Source: VXNE01 sp965248075 (GTDB lineage Bacteria; Pseudomonadota; Gammaproteobacteria; Pseudomonadales; Azotimanducaceae). From it: a stretch of 64,000 bases of DNA. The stretch spans positions 744,001 through 808,000 of the forward strand of contig CBDFIL010000003.1 of assembly GCA_965248075.1 (NCBI GenBank). The letters are read 5' to 3'. Made by a program: the position numbers and the translations under genes. Of the stretch, positions 26,565 through 35,924 are shown piece after piece; position 1 is the first letter of the stretch, and each line of letters opens with the position of its first letter. A model generated the notes under the pieces. The model was not told the origin of the DNA and ran no database searches. It saw only the letters and a list, made by a program, of their open reading frames with translations.

Positions 26565-27341
26565 ATGAGACTGTCGAAGCTCAGCCGCTCCATCGAGGGC
26601 AAGGTGGCGATCGTGACCGGCGCCGCGAGCGGCATGGGCCGCGCCACCGCGCATCTGTTCGCCGACGAAGGCGCGAAGGTCGCGGCGATGGACATCCAGC
26701 AGGAACCGCTCGACGAGGTGGTCGCGGAGATCGCAGCGGCCGGCTACCCGGTCGAGGGCTGGCAACTCGACGTCTCGGACCGCGACGCGGTGGAGCGCGT
26801 GGTCAACGAAGTGGCGGAGACCTTCGGCGGCATCGACATCCTCATCAACAACGCCGGCATCGGCGCCAGCGGCCCGTTCGACGGCGACGACTACGAAGCG
26901 ACCTGGACGCGGGGGTTCGACGTCCTCCTGACCGCGCACATGCGCATGATCCGCGCGGCACTGCCGCACCTGCGCCGCTCCGAAGGCGGTCGGATCGTCA
27001 ACATCGCATCGACCGAGGGCCTGGGCGCCACCAAGTACGGCAGTGCCTATACCGCCGCCAAGACCGGCGTGATCGGGCTGACCCGCGCGCTGGCGGTGGA
27101 GTTCGGCACCGAGGGCATCACGGTCAACTGCATCTGTCCCGGGCCGATCCGCACCGGCATGACCGCCGGCATTCCCGAAGAGAGCAAGCGCGAGTACGCA
27201 CGCCGGCGCGTCGCGCTGAAGCGTTACGCGGAACCCGAGGAGGTCGCCCACGGGACACTAAGCCTGGTCCTGCCGGCGGCATCGTTCATCACCGGCGTCG
27301 CGCTGCCGGTGGACGGCGGATTGACGATCAAGAACGCATGA
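26565..27341 (+). CDS. Short-chain dehydrogenase/reductase
   Basis: NAD(P)-dependent oxidoreductase, 258 residues, classical SDR: cofactor motif VTGAASGMGRA (TGxxxGxG), NNAG at LINNAGIGA, catalytic Ser in NIASTEG, Tyr-x-x-x-Lys in SAYTAAKTGVIG, C-terminal PVDGGLTI. ATG 26565 preceded by GCAGGTGAGAAACCC. Its stop overlaps the start of the MFS transporter gene by ATGA, so the pair form an operon in which the transporter may import the SDR's substrate or a precursor. Substrate unknown. Confidence 0.9.
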   Translation: MRLSKLSRSIEGKVAIVTGAASGMGRATAHLFADEGAKVAAMDIQQEPLDEVVAEIAAAGYPVEGWQLDVSDRDAVERVVNEVAETFGGIDILINNAGIGASGPFDGDDYEATWTRGFDVLLTAHMRMIRAALPHLRRSEGGRIVNIASTEGLGATKYGSAYTAAKTGVIGLTRALAVEFGTEGITVNCICPGPIRTGMTAGIPEESKREYARRRVALKRYAEPEEVAHGTLSLVLPAASFITGVALPVDGGLTIKNA

Positions 27342-28738
27342 CCGCGGATGCCACGCCGGTGCCCGGGGCCCCAATCCGTTCCGGGCGAGTGCGCTGGCCG
27401 GTCGTTCTCGCCTACGGCGCCCCGGGCGTCGGGGCCGGGTACATGTACCTGCTCGTCAACCTCTACGTGATGAAGTTCTCCACCGACGTGCTGCTCATCG
27501 CGCCGGCGGTGATGGGCATCATCTTCTCGGTGTCACGCGTCTGGGACGCCATCTCGGATCCCGTGGTCGGCTACCTGAGCGACCGCACCCGGAGCCGCTT
27601 CGGTCGGCGGCGCACCTGGATCCTCGCTTCGGTCGTTCCCATCGGCGCCGTATTCGTGATGGTGTTCGCGCCCCCGGAGTCCCTCGGCGAGGCGGGCCGC
27701 ATCGCCTGGATGGCAACGGCCATCATCGGCTTCTACTCCGCGATGACGGTGTTCCTGGTACCGCACCTGTCCCTCGGCGCGGAGCTGTCGGAGGACTACC
27801 ACGAACGCAGCCGCCTGTTCGGCATGCGCCACGCCGCCTTCACCATCGGCTCGATCCTGGCGCTCGGGAGCATGCAGGCGCTCATCGTCGCGGAGCAGGA
27901 GGGCGAGGCCGCGGTGCGCGAGGTCACCTTCGCGTTGGCCGTAATCGCCTCGGCCGTCATGACCGCGGCACTGCTCTGCTCGGTCCCCGCGTTGCAGGAG
28001 CGCCCGGACTTCCAGGGACGGGTCACGGAGAACCCGTTCCGGGCGTTCGCGGACGTATGGCGCAACGTCCACGCCAGACTGCTCATCGTCGTGACGTTCA
28101 TCGAGAACATCGGGTCCGCCGCCATTGGCGTGCTGACCCTCTACGTGATGCAGTACGTGGTCGGCGCCCCCTCGTGGTCGGCGCTCGTCATCCTCTCCTA
28201 CATGGTGCCCTCCGCGGCATCGGTCCCCCTGTGGCTGCCCCTGTCACGGCGCTTCGGCAAGGTGCGCCTGTGGATGTTCTCCATGGTGCTGACGGGCCTC
28301 TCCTTCGGCGGCATGTTCGTCCTGCCGTTCCTCGACACCGTCGAGGCACGGCTGGTGACGATCTTCGTGCTCGCTTTCTTCGCGGGGCTCGCCGCCGGGG
28401 CCGGCGGCACCATCGGGCCCTCGGTACAGGGCGACGTCATCGACTACGACGAGCACCTCACCGGCGAGCGCAAGGAGGGTTCCTACTTCGCCGCCTGGAA
28501 CTTCGTCTACAAGAGCGCCATGGGCGTCATGCTGGCGCTGACCGGCTTCGTGCTGCAGGCCTCCGGCTTCGTGCCCAACGAGGAACAGACCATGACCGTA
28601 CAGGTGGCCATGGTCTCGCTATACGGTCTGTTCCCGCTCGTCTGCTACGCGGTCGGCGCGGTGCTCTTCAGCCGCTTCAAGCTCGACGAGCAGGCCCACG
28701 CGGAGATCCGCGCGCAACTCGATCTAAGGACCGCCTGA
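27338..28738 (+). CDS. MFS transporter of the GPH (MelB-like sodium/proton symporter) family
   Basis: 466 residues, about 12 membrane helices. GPH features: early FSVSRVWDAISDPVVGYLSD with the conserved WDAxxDPxxG, then RSRFGRRRTWIL, and late FFAGLAAGAGGTIGPSVQGD with DVIDYDEHLTGERKEGSYFA, the family signature loop. These transporters usually carry glycosides or other polar organics. Coupled to the SDR by ATGA. 25 bases separate its end from the convergent enoyl-CoA hydratase gene. Confidence 0.9.
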   Translation: MTADATPVPGAPIRSGRVRWPVVLAYGAPGVGAGYMYLLVNLYVMKFSTDVLLIAPAVMGIIFSVSRVWDAISDPVVGYLSDRTRSRFGRRRTWILASVVPIGAVFVMVFAPPESLGEAGRIAWMATAIIGFYSAMTVFLVPHLSLGAELSEDYHERSRLFGMRHAAFTIGSILALGSMQALIVAEQEGEAAVREVTFALAVIASAVMTAALLCSVPALQERPDFQGRVTENPFRAFADVWRNVHARLLIVVTFIENIGSAAIGVLTLYVMQYVVGAPSWSALVILSYMVPSAASVPLWLPLSRRFGKVRLWMFSMVLTGLSFGGMFVLPFLDTVEARLVTIFVLAFFAGLAAGAGGTIGPSVQGDVIDYDEHLTGERKEGSYFAAWNFVYKSAMGVMLALTGFVLQASGFVPNEEQTMTVQVAMVSLYGLFPLVCYAVGAVLFSRFKLDEQAHAEIRAQLDLRTA

Positions 28739-28763
28739 GACGCGCCGCCGCCGGCGCGCGGGA

Positions 28764-29543
28764 TCATCGTCCGACGAAGTTGCCCGGACGACGCTCCGCG
28801 ACAGCGCGGACGCCTTCCTTGTGGTCCTCGGTCTTCTGCAGACGGGCCTGTTCCGCGTTCTCCCAGTCTGTCGCCACCTTGACGGCTTCCGGCAACCCTT
28901 CGCGCATGGTGGCCCGCACCGACTGCACGGCCAGCGGAGCGCCCTCGGCAATCTCCGCGGCGAGGTTCTGCGCCGCCGAACGCAACTCGTCGGCGTCCGT
29001 CAGGATGTCCGCGAGGCCCCACTCGTAGGCCGTCTCACCGTTGATCCGGCGCCCGGTCTGGAACAGCAGGTTGGCCTTCTGTTGGCCGATGATCCTCGGC
29101 AAGGTGTGGGTGAGGCCGAACCCCGGGTGAAAACCGAGCTTCGCGAAGTTCGCCGTGAAGCGCGCCGCCGGCGAGACGACCCGGTAGTCGGCCATGACCG
29201 CCAGCCCGAACCCGCCGCCGACCGCCGCGCCCTGGACGGCCGCGATGACGGGCTTCCTGGCGGAGAAGAGCCGCACGGCCGCCGTGTAGAGCGGGTTACC
29301 CTCGCCTTGCGGACGCTCCCGTACGGCGTTGCGCGCGCTGTCCGCAAAATTGTTGCCGGCGCAGAAGTGTTTCCCCTGCGAGCAGAGGACGAGGGTCCGG
29401 GTTTCGATGTCTTCGTCGAGCGCGTCGAACGCGTCCCCGAGGTCGTTGATGAGGTCGACGTCGAAGAAGTTGTTGGGCGGCCGCTGGATCTCCAGCGTCG
29501 CCACGTTGCCCTCGCGCCGCACCTCGATATCGCCGTACCTCAC
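28764..29543 (-). CDS. Enoyl-CoA hydratase/isomerase family protein
   Basis: Crotonase-fold enzyme, 259 residues. QRPPNNFFDVDLINDLGDAF, oxyanion-hole glycine region LCSQGKHFCAGNNF (HFCAGxxF), second block IAAVQGAAVGGGFGLAVMAD and LGFHPGFGLTHTLPRIIG. Start taken as GTG 29543 because GGGAGGATCCAG stands directly in front and the family's N-terminus begins there; an upstream Met would add Ser/Pro-rich sequence read from the complement of the purine tract at 29597. The substrate class (fatty acid or other acyl-CoA) cannot be told. Confidence 0.85.
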   Translation of the reverse strand: MRYGDIEVRREGNVATLEIQRPPNNFFDVDLINDLGDAFDALDEDIETRTLVLCSQGKHFCAGNNFADSARNAVRERPQGEGNPLYTAAVRLFSARKPVIAAVQGAAVGGGFGLAVMADYRVVSPAARFTANFAKLGFHPGFGLTHTLPRIIGQQKANLLFQTGRRINGETAYEWGLADILTDADELRSAAQNLAAEIAEGAPLAVQSVRATMREGLPEAVKVATDWENAEQARLQKTEDHKEGVRAVAERRPGNFVGR

Positions 29544-29596
29544 CTGGATCCTCCCGTTCAACCGTCCACAAAAGTGGCTGCTATAGTGCCCGAAAA

Positions 29597-29644
29597 CGGG
29601 GGAGGAGTGGGAGGAGGGGGAGGACGGGGAGGAGCGGGAGACAG
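29597..29644 (+). repeat. Nearly pure polypurine tract with GGAGGA units
   Basis: From AACGGGGGAGGAGTGGGAGG to GGAGCGGGAGACAG the + strand is almost all A/G. It separates the divergent hydratase and metallohydrolase genes, provides several possible ribosome sites, and could form triplex or G-rich structures. Confidence 0.55.
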
Positions 29645-29680
29645 ATGGGCGAGACGACGGGGGAGACAATGGGGGGAACG

Positions 29681-30544
29681 ATGGACGTGGGAGATTTCCT
29701 GCGCTGGCGCATCGGAGACGTGACGGTGACTCGCGTGGTGGAACTCACGTCGGCCAGCATCGGCAACTACATCCTGCCGCAGGCGCGGCCCGAGCTCGTG
29801 GATTCCCTGCCCTGGCTGGCACCGTTCACCAACGCCGATCGGAAGCTCGTCATGTCCTTCCACAGCCTGGTCGTCCAGTGTCGCGACGAGACGTTCGTGG
29901 TCGATACGTGCATCGGCAACGACAAGGTCCGCAACTATCCCCGCTGGAACCGCATGCAGTCGAGCTTCCTGGGGGATTTCGCCGATGCCGGGTTCGCGGT
30001 CGACGCGGTCGATGCGGTGCTCTGCACGCACATGCACGTCGACCACGTCGGCTGGAACACCAGGCTCGTGGACGGCCAGTGGCAGCCTACGTTCACCGCA
30101 GCGCGCTACCTGTACGCCCGCGACGAATGGGCACACTGGCGCGAAACCGACCAGAGCGAGGAATACGGACCGGTCATCGAGGACTCCGTACAACCGATAT
30201 TCGACGCGGGACTCGCGGACCTCGTCGACGGGGACCACCAGGTCAGCGACGAGGTGCGCCTCGAGCCGACGCCCGGACACACGCCAGGCCATGTCAGCGT
30301 GCACATCACGTCCCGCGGCGAGGAAGCCGTCATCACGGGGGACGCGATCCACCATCCTTGCCAGATCGCACATCCCGAGTGGTCCAGTACCGCCGACACG
30401 GATCAGGCAGCCAGTGCGGTGACGCGGCGCGGACTACTCGAGCGCTACGCCGACCGACCGGTGCTTGTCATCGGCACTCACTTCGCGGGCCCGAGCGCCG
30501 GGCGCGTAGTACGCGACGGGGACGCTTTTCGGCTGGACGTGTAG
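29681..30544 (+). CDS. Metallo-beta-lactamase-fold hydrolase
   Basis: 287 residues. Zn-binding HxHxDH: THMHVDHVGW (H117, H119, D121, H122); later PTPGHTPGHVSVHI and ITGDAIHHP and a C-terminal GTHFAGP. This is the lactonase/SoxB-like subgroup with an N-terminal RIGDVTVTRVVEL strand. Start: ATG 29681 (GGGGGGA in front) preferred; ATG 29645 is also possible and would add a Gly/Thr-rich leader. The stop TAG is the first three bases of a hairpin repeat. Substrate unknown; lactone or ester hydrolysis is plausible. Confidence 0.85.
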   Translation: MDVGDFLRWRIGDVTVTRVVELTSASIGNYILPQARPELVDSLPWLAPFTNADRKLVMSFHSLVVQCRDETFVVDTCIGNDKVRNYPRWNRMQSSFLGDFADAGFAVDAVDAVLCTHMHVDHVGWNTRLVDGQWQPTFTAARYLYARDEWAHWRETDQSEEYGPVIEDSVQPIFDAGLADLVDGDHQVSDEVRLEPTPGHTPGHVSVHITSRGEEAVITGDAIHHPCQIAHPEWSSTADTDQAASAVTRRGLLERYADRPVLVIGTHFAGPSAGRVVRDGDAFRLDV

Positions 30545-30674
30545 GGGACGCCCTTGTGGCGTCCCGCTCCGAATTCGTGCACGGCGCCAGCGCGGGCGTG
30601 TAGGGGACGGGCTTGTCCCGTCCCAGCCGCTTGCACGATGCCGACACGGGCGACCACAAGGGTCGCCCCTACAC
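30542..30674. repeat. Family 1 hairpin repeat, three-hairpin copy
   Basis: TAGGGGACGCC with stem GGGACGCC / GGCGTCCC (loop CTTGT), then GGGACGGG / CCCGTCCC (loop CTTGT), then GGGCGACC / GGTCGCCC (loop ACAAG) and CCCCTA. Linkers contain GAATTCGTGCACGG and TTGCACGATGCC. Fills the gap between the metallohydrolase stop and the next transporter gene. Confidence 0.8.
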
Positions 30675-30676
30675 GC

Positions 30677-31978
30677 GTGCTAGACTTCCGTGTTTCCCCC
30701 GGCCCGCTCTTGTCTTCCCGCCACATCGTCAACGCGTGCAAGCGCCGCGACTTCGTCTGCCTCTGGAGCGGCAGTCTCGGCGCTTCCTTCGCGATGAACA
30801 TGCAGATCATCGCGCGCGGGTGGCTCGTCTACACCATGACCTCGTCGGCCCTGGACCTCGCCTGGGTGACGCTGTCCTTCATGGTGCCGCAGGTCTTCTT
30901 CTCGCTCTGGGGCGGCGTGCTGGCGGACCGCTTCTACAAGCGCCGCATCCTGGTCGGCGCGCAGATGCTGAACTGCGTCGCGACGATCTTCATGGCGACG
31001 ATCATCATCACCGAGCGGGTCACGTTCTGGGACTTCATCTGGCTCGGCATGTTCAACGGCACGGTGCTGGCCTTCTCGATCCCGGCCCGACACGCGTTCG
31101 TACCGGAACTCGTCCCGCGACGGCTCATCTTCACGGCGATGGCGCTGCACACGACGGGGATGAACTTCGCCCGGATTCTCGGCCCGGCCATCGCCGGATT
31201 CCTGATCGCCTGGGTGGCGAGCGGCGACACGTCCAGCCGGTTGGGCGTCGGGGTCGTCTACTACGTCATCGCGGTCCTCTACTTCGTGGCGTCGGTGACG
31301 ATGATGTTCGTCGAGAAGCCGGGCGCCCCCCACCCGCGCGAAAGCACGAGCCCCCTGCAGGACATGCTCGAGGGTCTCGCATACGTCCGCGCGAACCCGC
31401 CGGTGTTCGGGCTCATCATGCTGTCCGTGGCGGCCTTCCTGTTCGGCATGCCGCTCAACACGCTCCTGCCGGCCTTCAACGCGGACATCCTCGGCGGCGG
31501 CTCGGACGATCTCGGGCTCCTCATGTCGTGCATGGGCCTCGGCGCCATCGCCGGATCGCTGATGCTCGCTTCCGCCGGCGAACTGAAGCGCAAGCAACGT
31601 TGGATGATCGGCACCTGCTTCGGCTGGGCTGTCGCCACGGCCGCGCTTGCCCTGGCTACCGATCTTCCCATCGCGATGCTCGTCGTCGCCGTGTTCGGCT
31701 GGATGTCGGCCTGGAACCTGGCGCTGAACCGCGGCCTGATCCAGACGCAGGTCGAGATGCGCATGCGCGGACGCGTGATGAGCATCGACATGATGTCGCA
31801 CGGGCTGATGCCGCTCGGGATGATCCCGATCGGATGGATCGCCGACACGTTCGGGGTGGCCAGCGCGCTCGCGGTCAGCGGAGTCCTGTTCGCCGCGGTG
31901 GTGGCGGCGCTGAAGTGGCTGTCGCCGGCGGTGCGGCGGGTCGGCCGGCCGGTAGTCGCCGTGGGCGCGACGCGGTAG
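30677..31978 (+). CDS. MFS exporter (DHA3/MFS_3-like)
   Basis: 433 residues from GTG 30677, about 12 membrane helices. N-terminal RDFVCLWSGSLGASFAMNMQ and RGWLVYTMTSSALDL are typical of the 'MFS_3' group; loop 2-3 motif VLADRFYKRRILVGA; late VEMRMRGRVMSIDMMSHG. Such proteins usually export metabolites or drugs. The start is uncertain: upstream codons lie in the hairpin repeat and no good ribosome site precedes the GTG. Monocistronic as seen. Confidence 0.8.
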   Translation: MLDFRVSPGPLLSSRHIVNACKRRDFVCLWSGSLGASFAMNMQIIARGWLVYTMTSSALDLAWVTLSFMVPQVFFSLWGGVLADRFYKRRILVGAQMLNCVATIFMATIIITERVTFWDFIWLGMFNGTVLAFSIPARHAFVPELVPRRLIFTAMALHTTGMNFARILGPAIAGFLIAWVASGDTSSRLGVGVVYYVIAVLYFVASVTMMFVEKPGAPHPRESTSPLQDMLEGLAYVRANPPVFGLIMLSVAAFLFGMPLNTLLPAFNADILGGGSDDLGLLMSCMGLGAIAGSLMLASAGELKRKQRWMIGTCFGWAVATAALALATDLPIAMLVVAVFGWMSAWNLALNRGLIQTQVEMRMRGRVMSIDMMSHGLMPLGMIPIGWIADTFGVASALAVSGVLFAAVVAALKWLSPAVRRVGRPVVAVGATR

Positions 31979-32018
31979 CGGGGTCGCGCACCGGGCCGTC
32001 AGGGGCGTGCCCGGACGC

Positions 32019-32963
32019 TCACGCGGTCGCCGGGGCGATCGTCAACTCGTCGAGCACGGGCCGAATCTCCCGCAGAAACCGCTCCGGGTGCTCGCACATC
32101 GGGAAGTGTCCGAGCCCTTGCATGGTCCTGTACCGCGCACCCGGGATCATGGAGGCCAGTTCCTCGCCCGCTTCCGGCGTGCCGCTCCAGTCGTACTCCC
32201 CGTTCAGGATGTAGACCGGACAGACCTCCGTATCGATGCCGCGCGCACTGTTGCGGACATCGTGATCGATGGAGTAGTAGTAGAGGTCGCCCTTGAACAC
32301 CGCCGGAGCGCCTTGGCTGTACACCCAGGTGGTCTCGCGGCGAAAGGCCTCCGGGCTGGTCGGCGCCATCATCCCGTACATGACGTGCGCCTTGAAGTCG
32401 TTGCCGATCTCCGGGTGATAGAACTCGTCGATGAAGCCGCCCGGCGTGTACGCGGACGCCTCCAGGCCGACCGTGGCGCGGAATCGCTCGGGATGATGGA
32501 TCGCCAGGTCCACCGCCAGGTGGCCTCCGATGGAACTGCCCATGTAGAGCGGCTCCGCGAGTTCCAGCGCATCGGCCAGACCGACCGGGACGCTCATCAG
32601 GAAGTCCTTGGTGAGCTTGTACGGCTCGCTCCACCACGCCTTGCCCGTCGGCGGCACGGACTTGCCGTGATAGGGCAGGTCGTAGGCGATCAGCCGGTAC
32701 CGCGACTGCAACTCCGGGTCTTCCAGCACATGCCGCCACTGGCGCCCGTCCGCGCCGGCCGTGTGCTGCATGAGGATCGGGACGCCCTCGCCCGCCTCCT
32801 CGAAGTACACGCGGTGCTCGACGCCTTCGAGTTCGAGATACACGTAGCGGCCCACGGCCGCGTCAAACCTGGGAGGCCGCGCCGCAGGACGGCGCGGGCT
32901 CTCAGGCCGGTGGGGCTGGGCCACAAGCGGAGCCGACGGCGACGGTTGTGGGGCGCTGGGCAT
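32019..32963 (-). CDS. Alpha/beta hydrolase
   Basis: 314 residues. Nucleophile elbow GSSIGG with Ser144, oxyanion region QHTAGADGRQWRHVL, YDLPYHGKS, acid in LNGEYDWSGTPE and late histidine in GLGHFPMCEHPERF. The first 35 residues are Pro/Arg-rich. It overlaps the end of the upstream gene (32902-33324) by 62 bases, so the two are likely translated together. Probably an ester, carbon-carbon or dehalogenase-type hydrolase; the class cannot be narrowed from sequence. Confidence 0.85.
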   Translation of the reverse strand: MPSAPQPSPSAPLVAQPHRPESPRRPAARPPRFDAAVGRYVYLELEGVEHRVYFEEAGEGVPILMQHTAGADGRQWRHVLEDPELQSRYRLIAYDLPYHGKSVPPTGKAWWSEPYKLTKDFLMSVPVGLADALELAEPLYMGSSIGGHLAVDLAIHHPERFRATVGLEASAYTPGGFIDEFYHPEIGNDFKAHVMYGMMAPTSPEAFRRETTWVYSQGAPAVFKGDLYYYSIDHDVRNSARGIDTEVCPVYILNGEYDWSGTPEAGEELASMIPGARYRTMQGLGHFPMCEHPERFLREIRPVLDELTIAPATA

Positions 32964-33324
32964 TGTTCACCTCCCGCATGATCTCGACCAGCCGTCGGAT
33001 CGCCGGATAGTAGGCACAGTAGTGGGCCGTATCGCCCGTCACCTCGAAGCCGTGATGCAGCGTCGCCGGATACAGATCCTGGTAGAACGGCCGCGGTACC
33101 GCTTCGAGCAGCGCGTCCCAATCCTCCGCCGGAGCCGCGATCGACAGGTTCGCCGCCACGGCGCCGAACCACGGCTCGACGCCGGTGACCTCCCCTGCCG
33201 CGACGGTCAGCTTGTGCTTCGCGGCGCCGATGTCGAGCCGGATGCGGCTCGACCAGAAGCGCGCGTGCATGCGGAACTCGCCGTCCTCGTTGGCGCGCCG
33301 ACGCACTTCGTCCCAATCCAGCAT
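32902..33324 (-). CDS. Small protein of SCP2-like type, partner of the hydrolase
   Basis: 140 residues from ATG 33324 (MLDWDEVRRRANEDGEFRMH). Beta-rich text RIRLDIGAAKHKLTVAAGEV, GVEPWFGAVAANLSIAAPAE, WDALLEAVPRPFYQDLYPAT, CAYYPAIRRLVEIMREV. The pattern (ligand-binding beta sheet then a helix with AYYPAIRRL) resembles small SCP2-like/uncharacterised proteins next to alpha/beta hydrolases; this is recollection. It overlaps the hydrolase gene by 62 bases. Confidence 0.65.
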   Translation of the reverse strand: MLDWDEVRRRANEDGEFRMHARFWSSRIRLDIGAAKHKLTVAAGEVTGVEPWFGAVAANLSIAAPAEDWDALLEAVPRPFYQDLYPATLHHGFEVTGDTAHYCAYYPAIRRLVEIMREVNNAQRPTTVAVGSACGPAPPA

Positions 33325-33396
33325 GCCCTTCGGTTCCCTTGTCGTACCCCCGATGCTCGCGTAGGGTATCCGATTCCCGTTTGGCAAGACCGCTCC

Positions 33397-33990
33397 ATGG
33401 CCCTCAACATCGGTCTCATCTCGGACACACACATCCCCGAAGCACGGGCGACGTTGTGGCCGCAGGTCTACGACGCGTTCGCCGGCGTCGACTGCATCTT
33501 CCACGCTGGCGACATCCACGAGTTGTGGGTGCTCGACACGCTCGAGGAGATCGCGCCGGTCTACGCCGCCCGCGGCAACGGCGAGGACGGCTCCGGTGGC
33601 CGGGACATTCAGCCGGACGACCCGCGCGTCCGCTACGCCTGGAGCCTGCCGATGGAAAACCTGACCGTCGGCCTCACCCACTTCATTCCCGCGACCGAGC
33701 GGCCGCCGGACTTCACGGTGGCGCGCTGGGTAGAGCGCTTCTTTCCGGACAAGACCCCGGACGTCATCGTCTACGGGGACACGCACACCGAACTCATCAA
33801 CGAGGTGGACGGCATCCTGTGCGTGAACCCCGGCTCGCCGACCTATCCGCACAATTACGACACGCAGTACGGGACGATCGGCTTCCTGGAGCTGGACGAC
33901 GGCAAGGCCGAGGCCAGCGTGTGGCTGCTGAACGACGATGGGATCGAACCGTTCGACTGGAACGCCGTACCCCCCTGGCGGCGACGCTGA
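33397..33990 (+). CDS. YfcE/MJ0936-type metallophosphoesterase
   Basis: 197 residues. Calcineurin-like metal ligands: GLISDTHIPE, FHAGDIHELWVLD, RGNGED, GLTHFIP, VYGDTHTELINE and NPGSPTYP, all in family order. Most likely hydrolyses phosphodiesters or small phosphorylated compounds in the cytoplasm. It diverges from the gene at 33324 with 72 bases between starts. Followed 41 bases later by the DUF3604 lipoprotein gene. Confidence 0.9.
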   Translation: MALNIGLISDTHIPEARATLWPQVYDAFAGVDCIFHAGDIHELWVLDTLEEIAPVYAARGNGEDGSGGRDIQPDDPRVRYAWSLPMENLTVGLTHFIPATERPPDFTVARWVERFFPDKTPDVIVYGDTHTELINEVDGILCVNPGSPTYPHNYDTQYGTIGFLELDDGKAEASVWLLNDDGIEPFDWNAVPPWRRR

Positions 33991-34031
33991 ACCGACGTGC
34001 AATTCCAGCGACTTAGCGAGGAGAAGAGGAC

Positions 34032-35924
34032 ATGAGGAATACCATTATCGCGTTGGCATTGCTGACAATGGCGGCCGGCTGCGAACAGGAGCAGACCGAG
34101 CCCGGGGACGCGACGCCCGATGCGAGCGAGGCCGCAACCCCGCAGACGCCCGAAGTCGCATCGAATCCGCTCAGGAACGCCTACTTCGGCGATACCCACA
34201 TACACACGATCCTCTCCTTCGATGCCTACCTCATGGGAACGCGGCGCACGCCCGACGAGTCCTACGCGTTCGCCAGGGGGGAGGCCATCCAGCACGCGGC
34301 GGGCCGCATGATGCAGTTGCATGCACCGCTCGACTTCCTCGCCGTGTCGGATCATGCCTTCTATCTCGGCATGATGCGGGAACTCGTGGATGAGGACTCC
34401 GCGTACGGCGATCACGTGCTGTCCGACGCCGTACGCGGGGCAACGGATGCCGCAGGATCCAGCGCCGGCTTTCAGGCCGTGGTCGGACACCTTCGGGAAG
34501 GCCTGTCGAACCCCGACCGCGAGGACGACCTCGACGACCGGAACGTGGCCCGCTCCGCCTGGCAGGAGATCGTCGAGTCCGCCGAGCGCAATAACGACCC
34601 CGGCAACTTCACGACATTCGTCGGCTACGAGTACACGTCCTCCGGGCCCGCGGGCCAGAACCTCCACCGCAACGTGATCTTCCGCGGCAGCGAGGTGCCG
34701 CTGCAGCCCTTCAGCCGCCTCGACTCGCTGAACCCCGAGGATCTCTGGGCGTGGATGGACGGCCACCGGTCCGAGGGCATGGACGCCATCGCCATACCGC
34801 ACAACTCGAACGGATCCGATGGCTGGATGTTCCGCGAGGTGAACTGGGCGGAGGAGCCCATCGATGCGGCCTATGCGGACCTCCGCATGCGCAACGAACC
34901 GCTCGTCGAAAACACCCAGGTGAAGGGCACCTCGGATACCCATCCGCTGTTGTCGCCGAACGACGAGTGGGCCGACTTCGAGCTCATGGAGTTCAAGGTG
35001 GCAAGCGACCAGGCGTCTCGCCCGCCGGGCAGCTACGTGCGCGACGCCTATCTGACGGGGCTCGCGATGGAGGCGACCTCAGGCTTCAATCCGTACCGGT
35101 TCGGCGTGATCGGCTCATCGGACACCCACAACGCCGCCGGCTCCTTCTACGAGGACGACTACTGGAGCAAGACCGGTCTGACGGACATCGAACCCTACAT
35201 GCGCGGCTCGGTGCCGCTGCCCGACTCGCCGCCGGATGCTCCGGAATACGCCGACGGCGCGTCGCAGTTCTGGGGCGCTTCGGGGCTTGCCGGGGTGTGG
35301 GCGGAGTCGAACACGCGCGCAGCCATCTTCGACGCCATGCGCCGCAAGGAGACCTTCAGCACGAGCGGTCCGCGCATCAAGGTGCGCTTCTTCGCCGGCT
35401 ACGACATCGACAGTGAGACGGCCGAGGCGGCCGACAGCATCGCTCAGGCCTATGCGCAGGGCGTGCCCATGGGAGCCGACCTCGCTGCCGGCGGCGAAAG
35501 CGCGCCGGCCTTCTACGCATGGGCCGCGCGCGACCCGCATACCGTCGGGCTGCAGCGTCTGCAGATCGTCAAGGGCTGGGTCGAGGACGGCGAACGGCAG
35601 GAAGCGGTGATCGACATCGCCTGCTCCGATGGCGGCACGGTGGATCCCGAGACGCAGCGTTGCCCCGACAACGGCGCCACGGTGGATCTCGCCACCTGCG
35701 ATGTGACCCCGGACAAGGGCGCCGGGGAGCTCGCCGCGGTCTGGCAGGACCCCAACTTCGATCTCGCACAGCATGCCTTCTACTACGTGCGCGTCCTCGA
35801 GAACCCGAAGTGCCGCTGGTCGACCTGGGACGCGATCCGCGCCGGTGTCGCGCCGCGGCCCGACATGCACGCGACGATCCAGGATCGGGCCTGGAGTTCG
35901 CCGATCTGGTACCGGCCCATGTAG
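34032..35924 (+). CDS. DUF3604 lipoprotein
   Basis: 630 residues. Lipoprotein signal with lipobox MAAGC (Cys17), so a periplasmic or outer-membrane anchored protein, followed by a Thr/Pro/Glu linker. PHP-like start of the domain YFGDTHIHTILSFDAYLMG, then FLAVSDHAFYLGMM, FVGYEYTSSGPAGQNLHRNV, IPHNSNGSDGWMF, GVIGSSDTHNAAGSFYEDDY and late metal-ligand-like histidines. The function of the family is not firmly known; a metal-dependent hydrolase role is inferred. GAGGAGAAGAGGACATG is a strong start. The stop TAG at 35922 is the start of a hairpin repeat array. Confidence 0.9.
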   Translation: MRNTIIALALLTMAAGCEQEQTEPGDATPDASEAATPQTPEVASNPLRNAYFGDTHIHTILSFDAYLMGTRRTPDESYAFARGEAIQHAAGRMMQLHAPLDFLAVSDHAFYLGMMRELVDEDSAYGDHVLSDAVRGATDAAGSSAGFQAVVGHLREGLSNPDREDDLDDRNVARSAWQEIVESAERNNDPGNFTTFVGYEYTSSGPAGQNLHRNVIFRGSEVPLQPFSRLDSLNPEDLWAWMDGHRSEGMDAIAIPHNSNGSDGWMFREVNWAEEPIDAAYADLRMRNEPLVENTQVKGTSDTHPLLSPNDEWADFELMEFKVASDQASRPPGSYVRDAYLTGLAMEATSGFNPYRFGVIGSSDTHNAAGSFYEDDYWSKTGLTDIEPYMRGSVPLPDSPPDAPEYADGASQFWGASGLAGVWAESNTRAAIFDAMRRKETFSTSGPRIKVRFFAGYDIDSETAEAADSIAQAYAQGVPMGADLAAGGESAPAFYAWAARDPHTVGLQRLQIVKGWVEDGERQEAVIDIACSDGGTVDPETQRCPDNGATVDLATCDVTPDKGAGELAAVWQDPNFDLAQHAFYYVRVLENPKCRWSTWDAIRAGVAPRPDMHATIQDRAWSSPIWYRPM

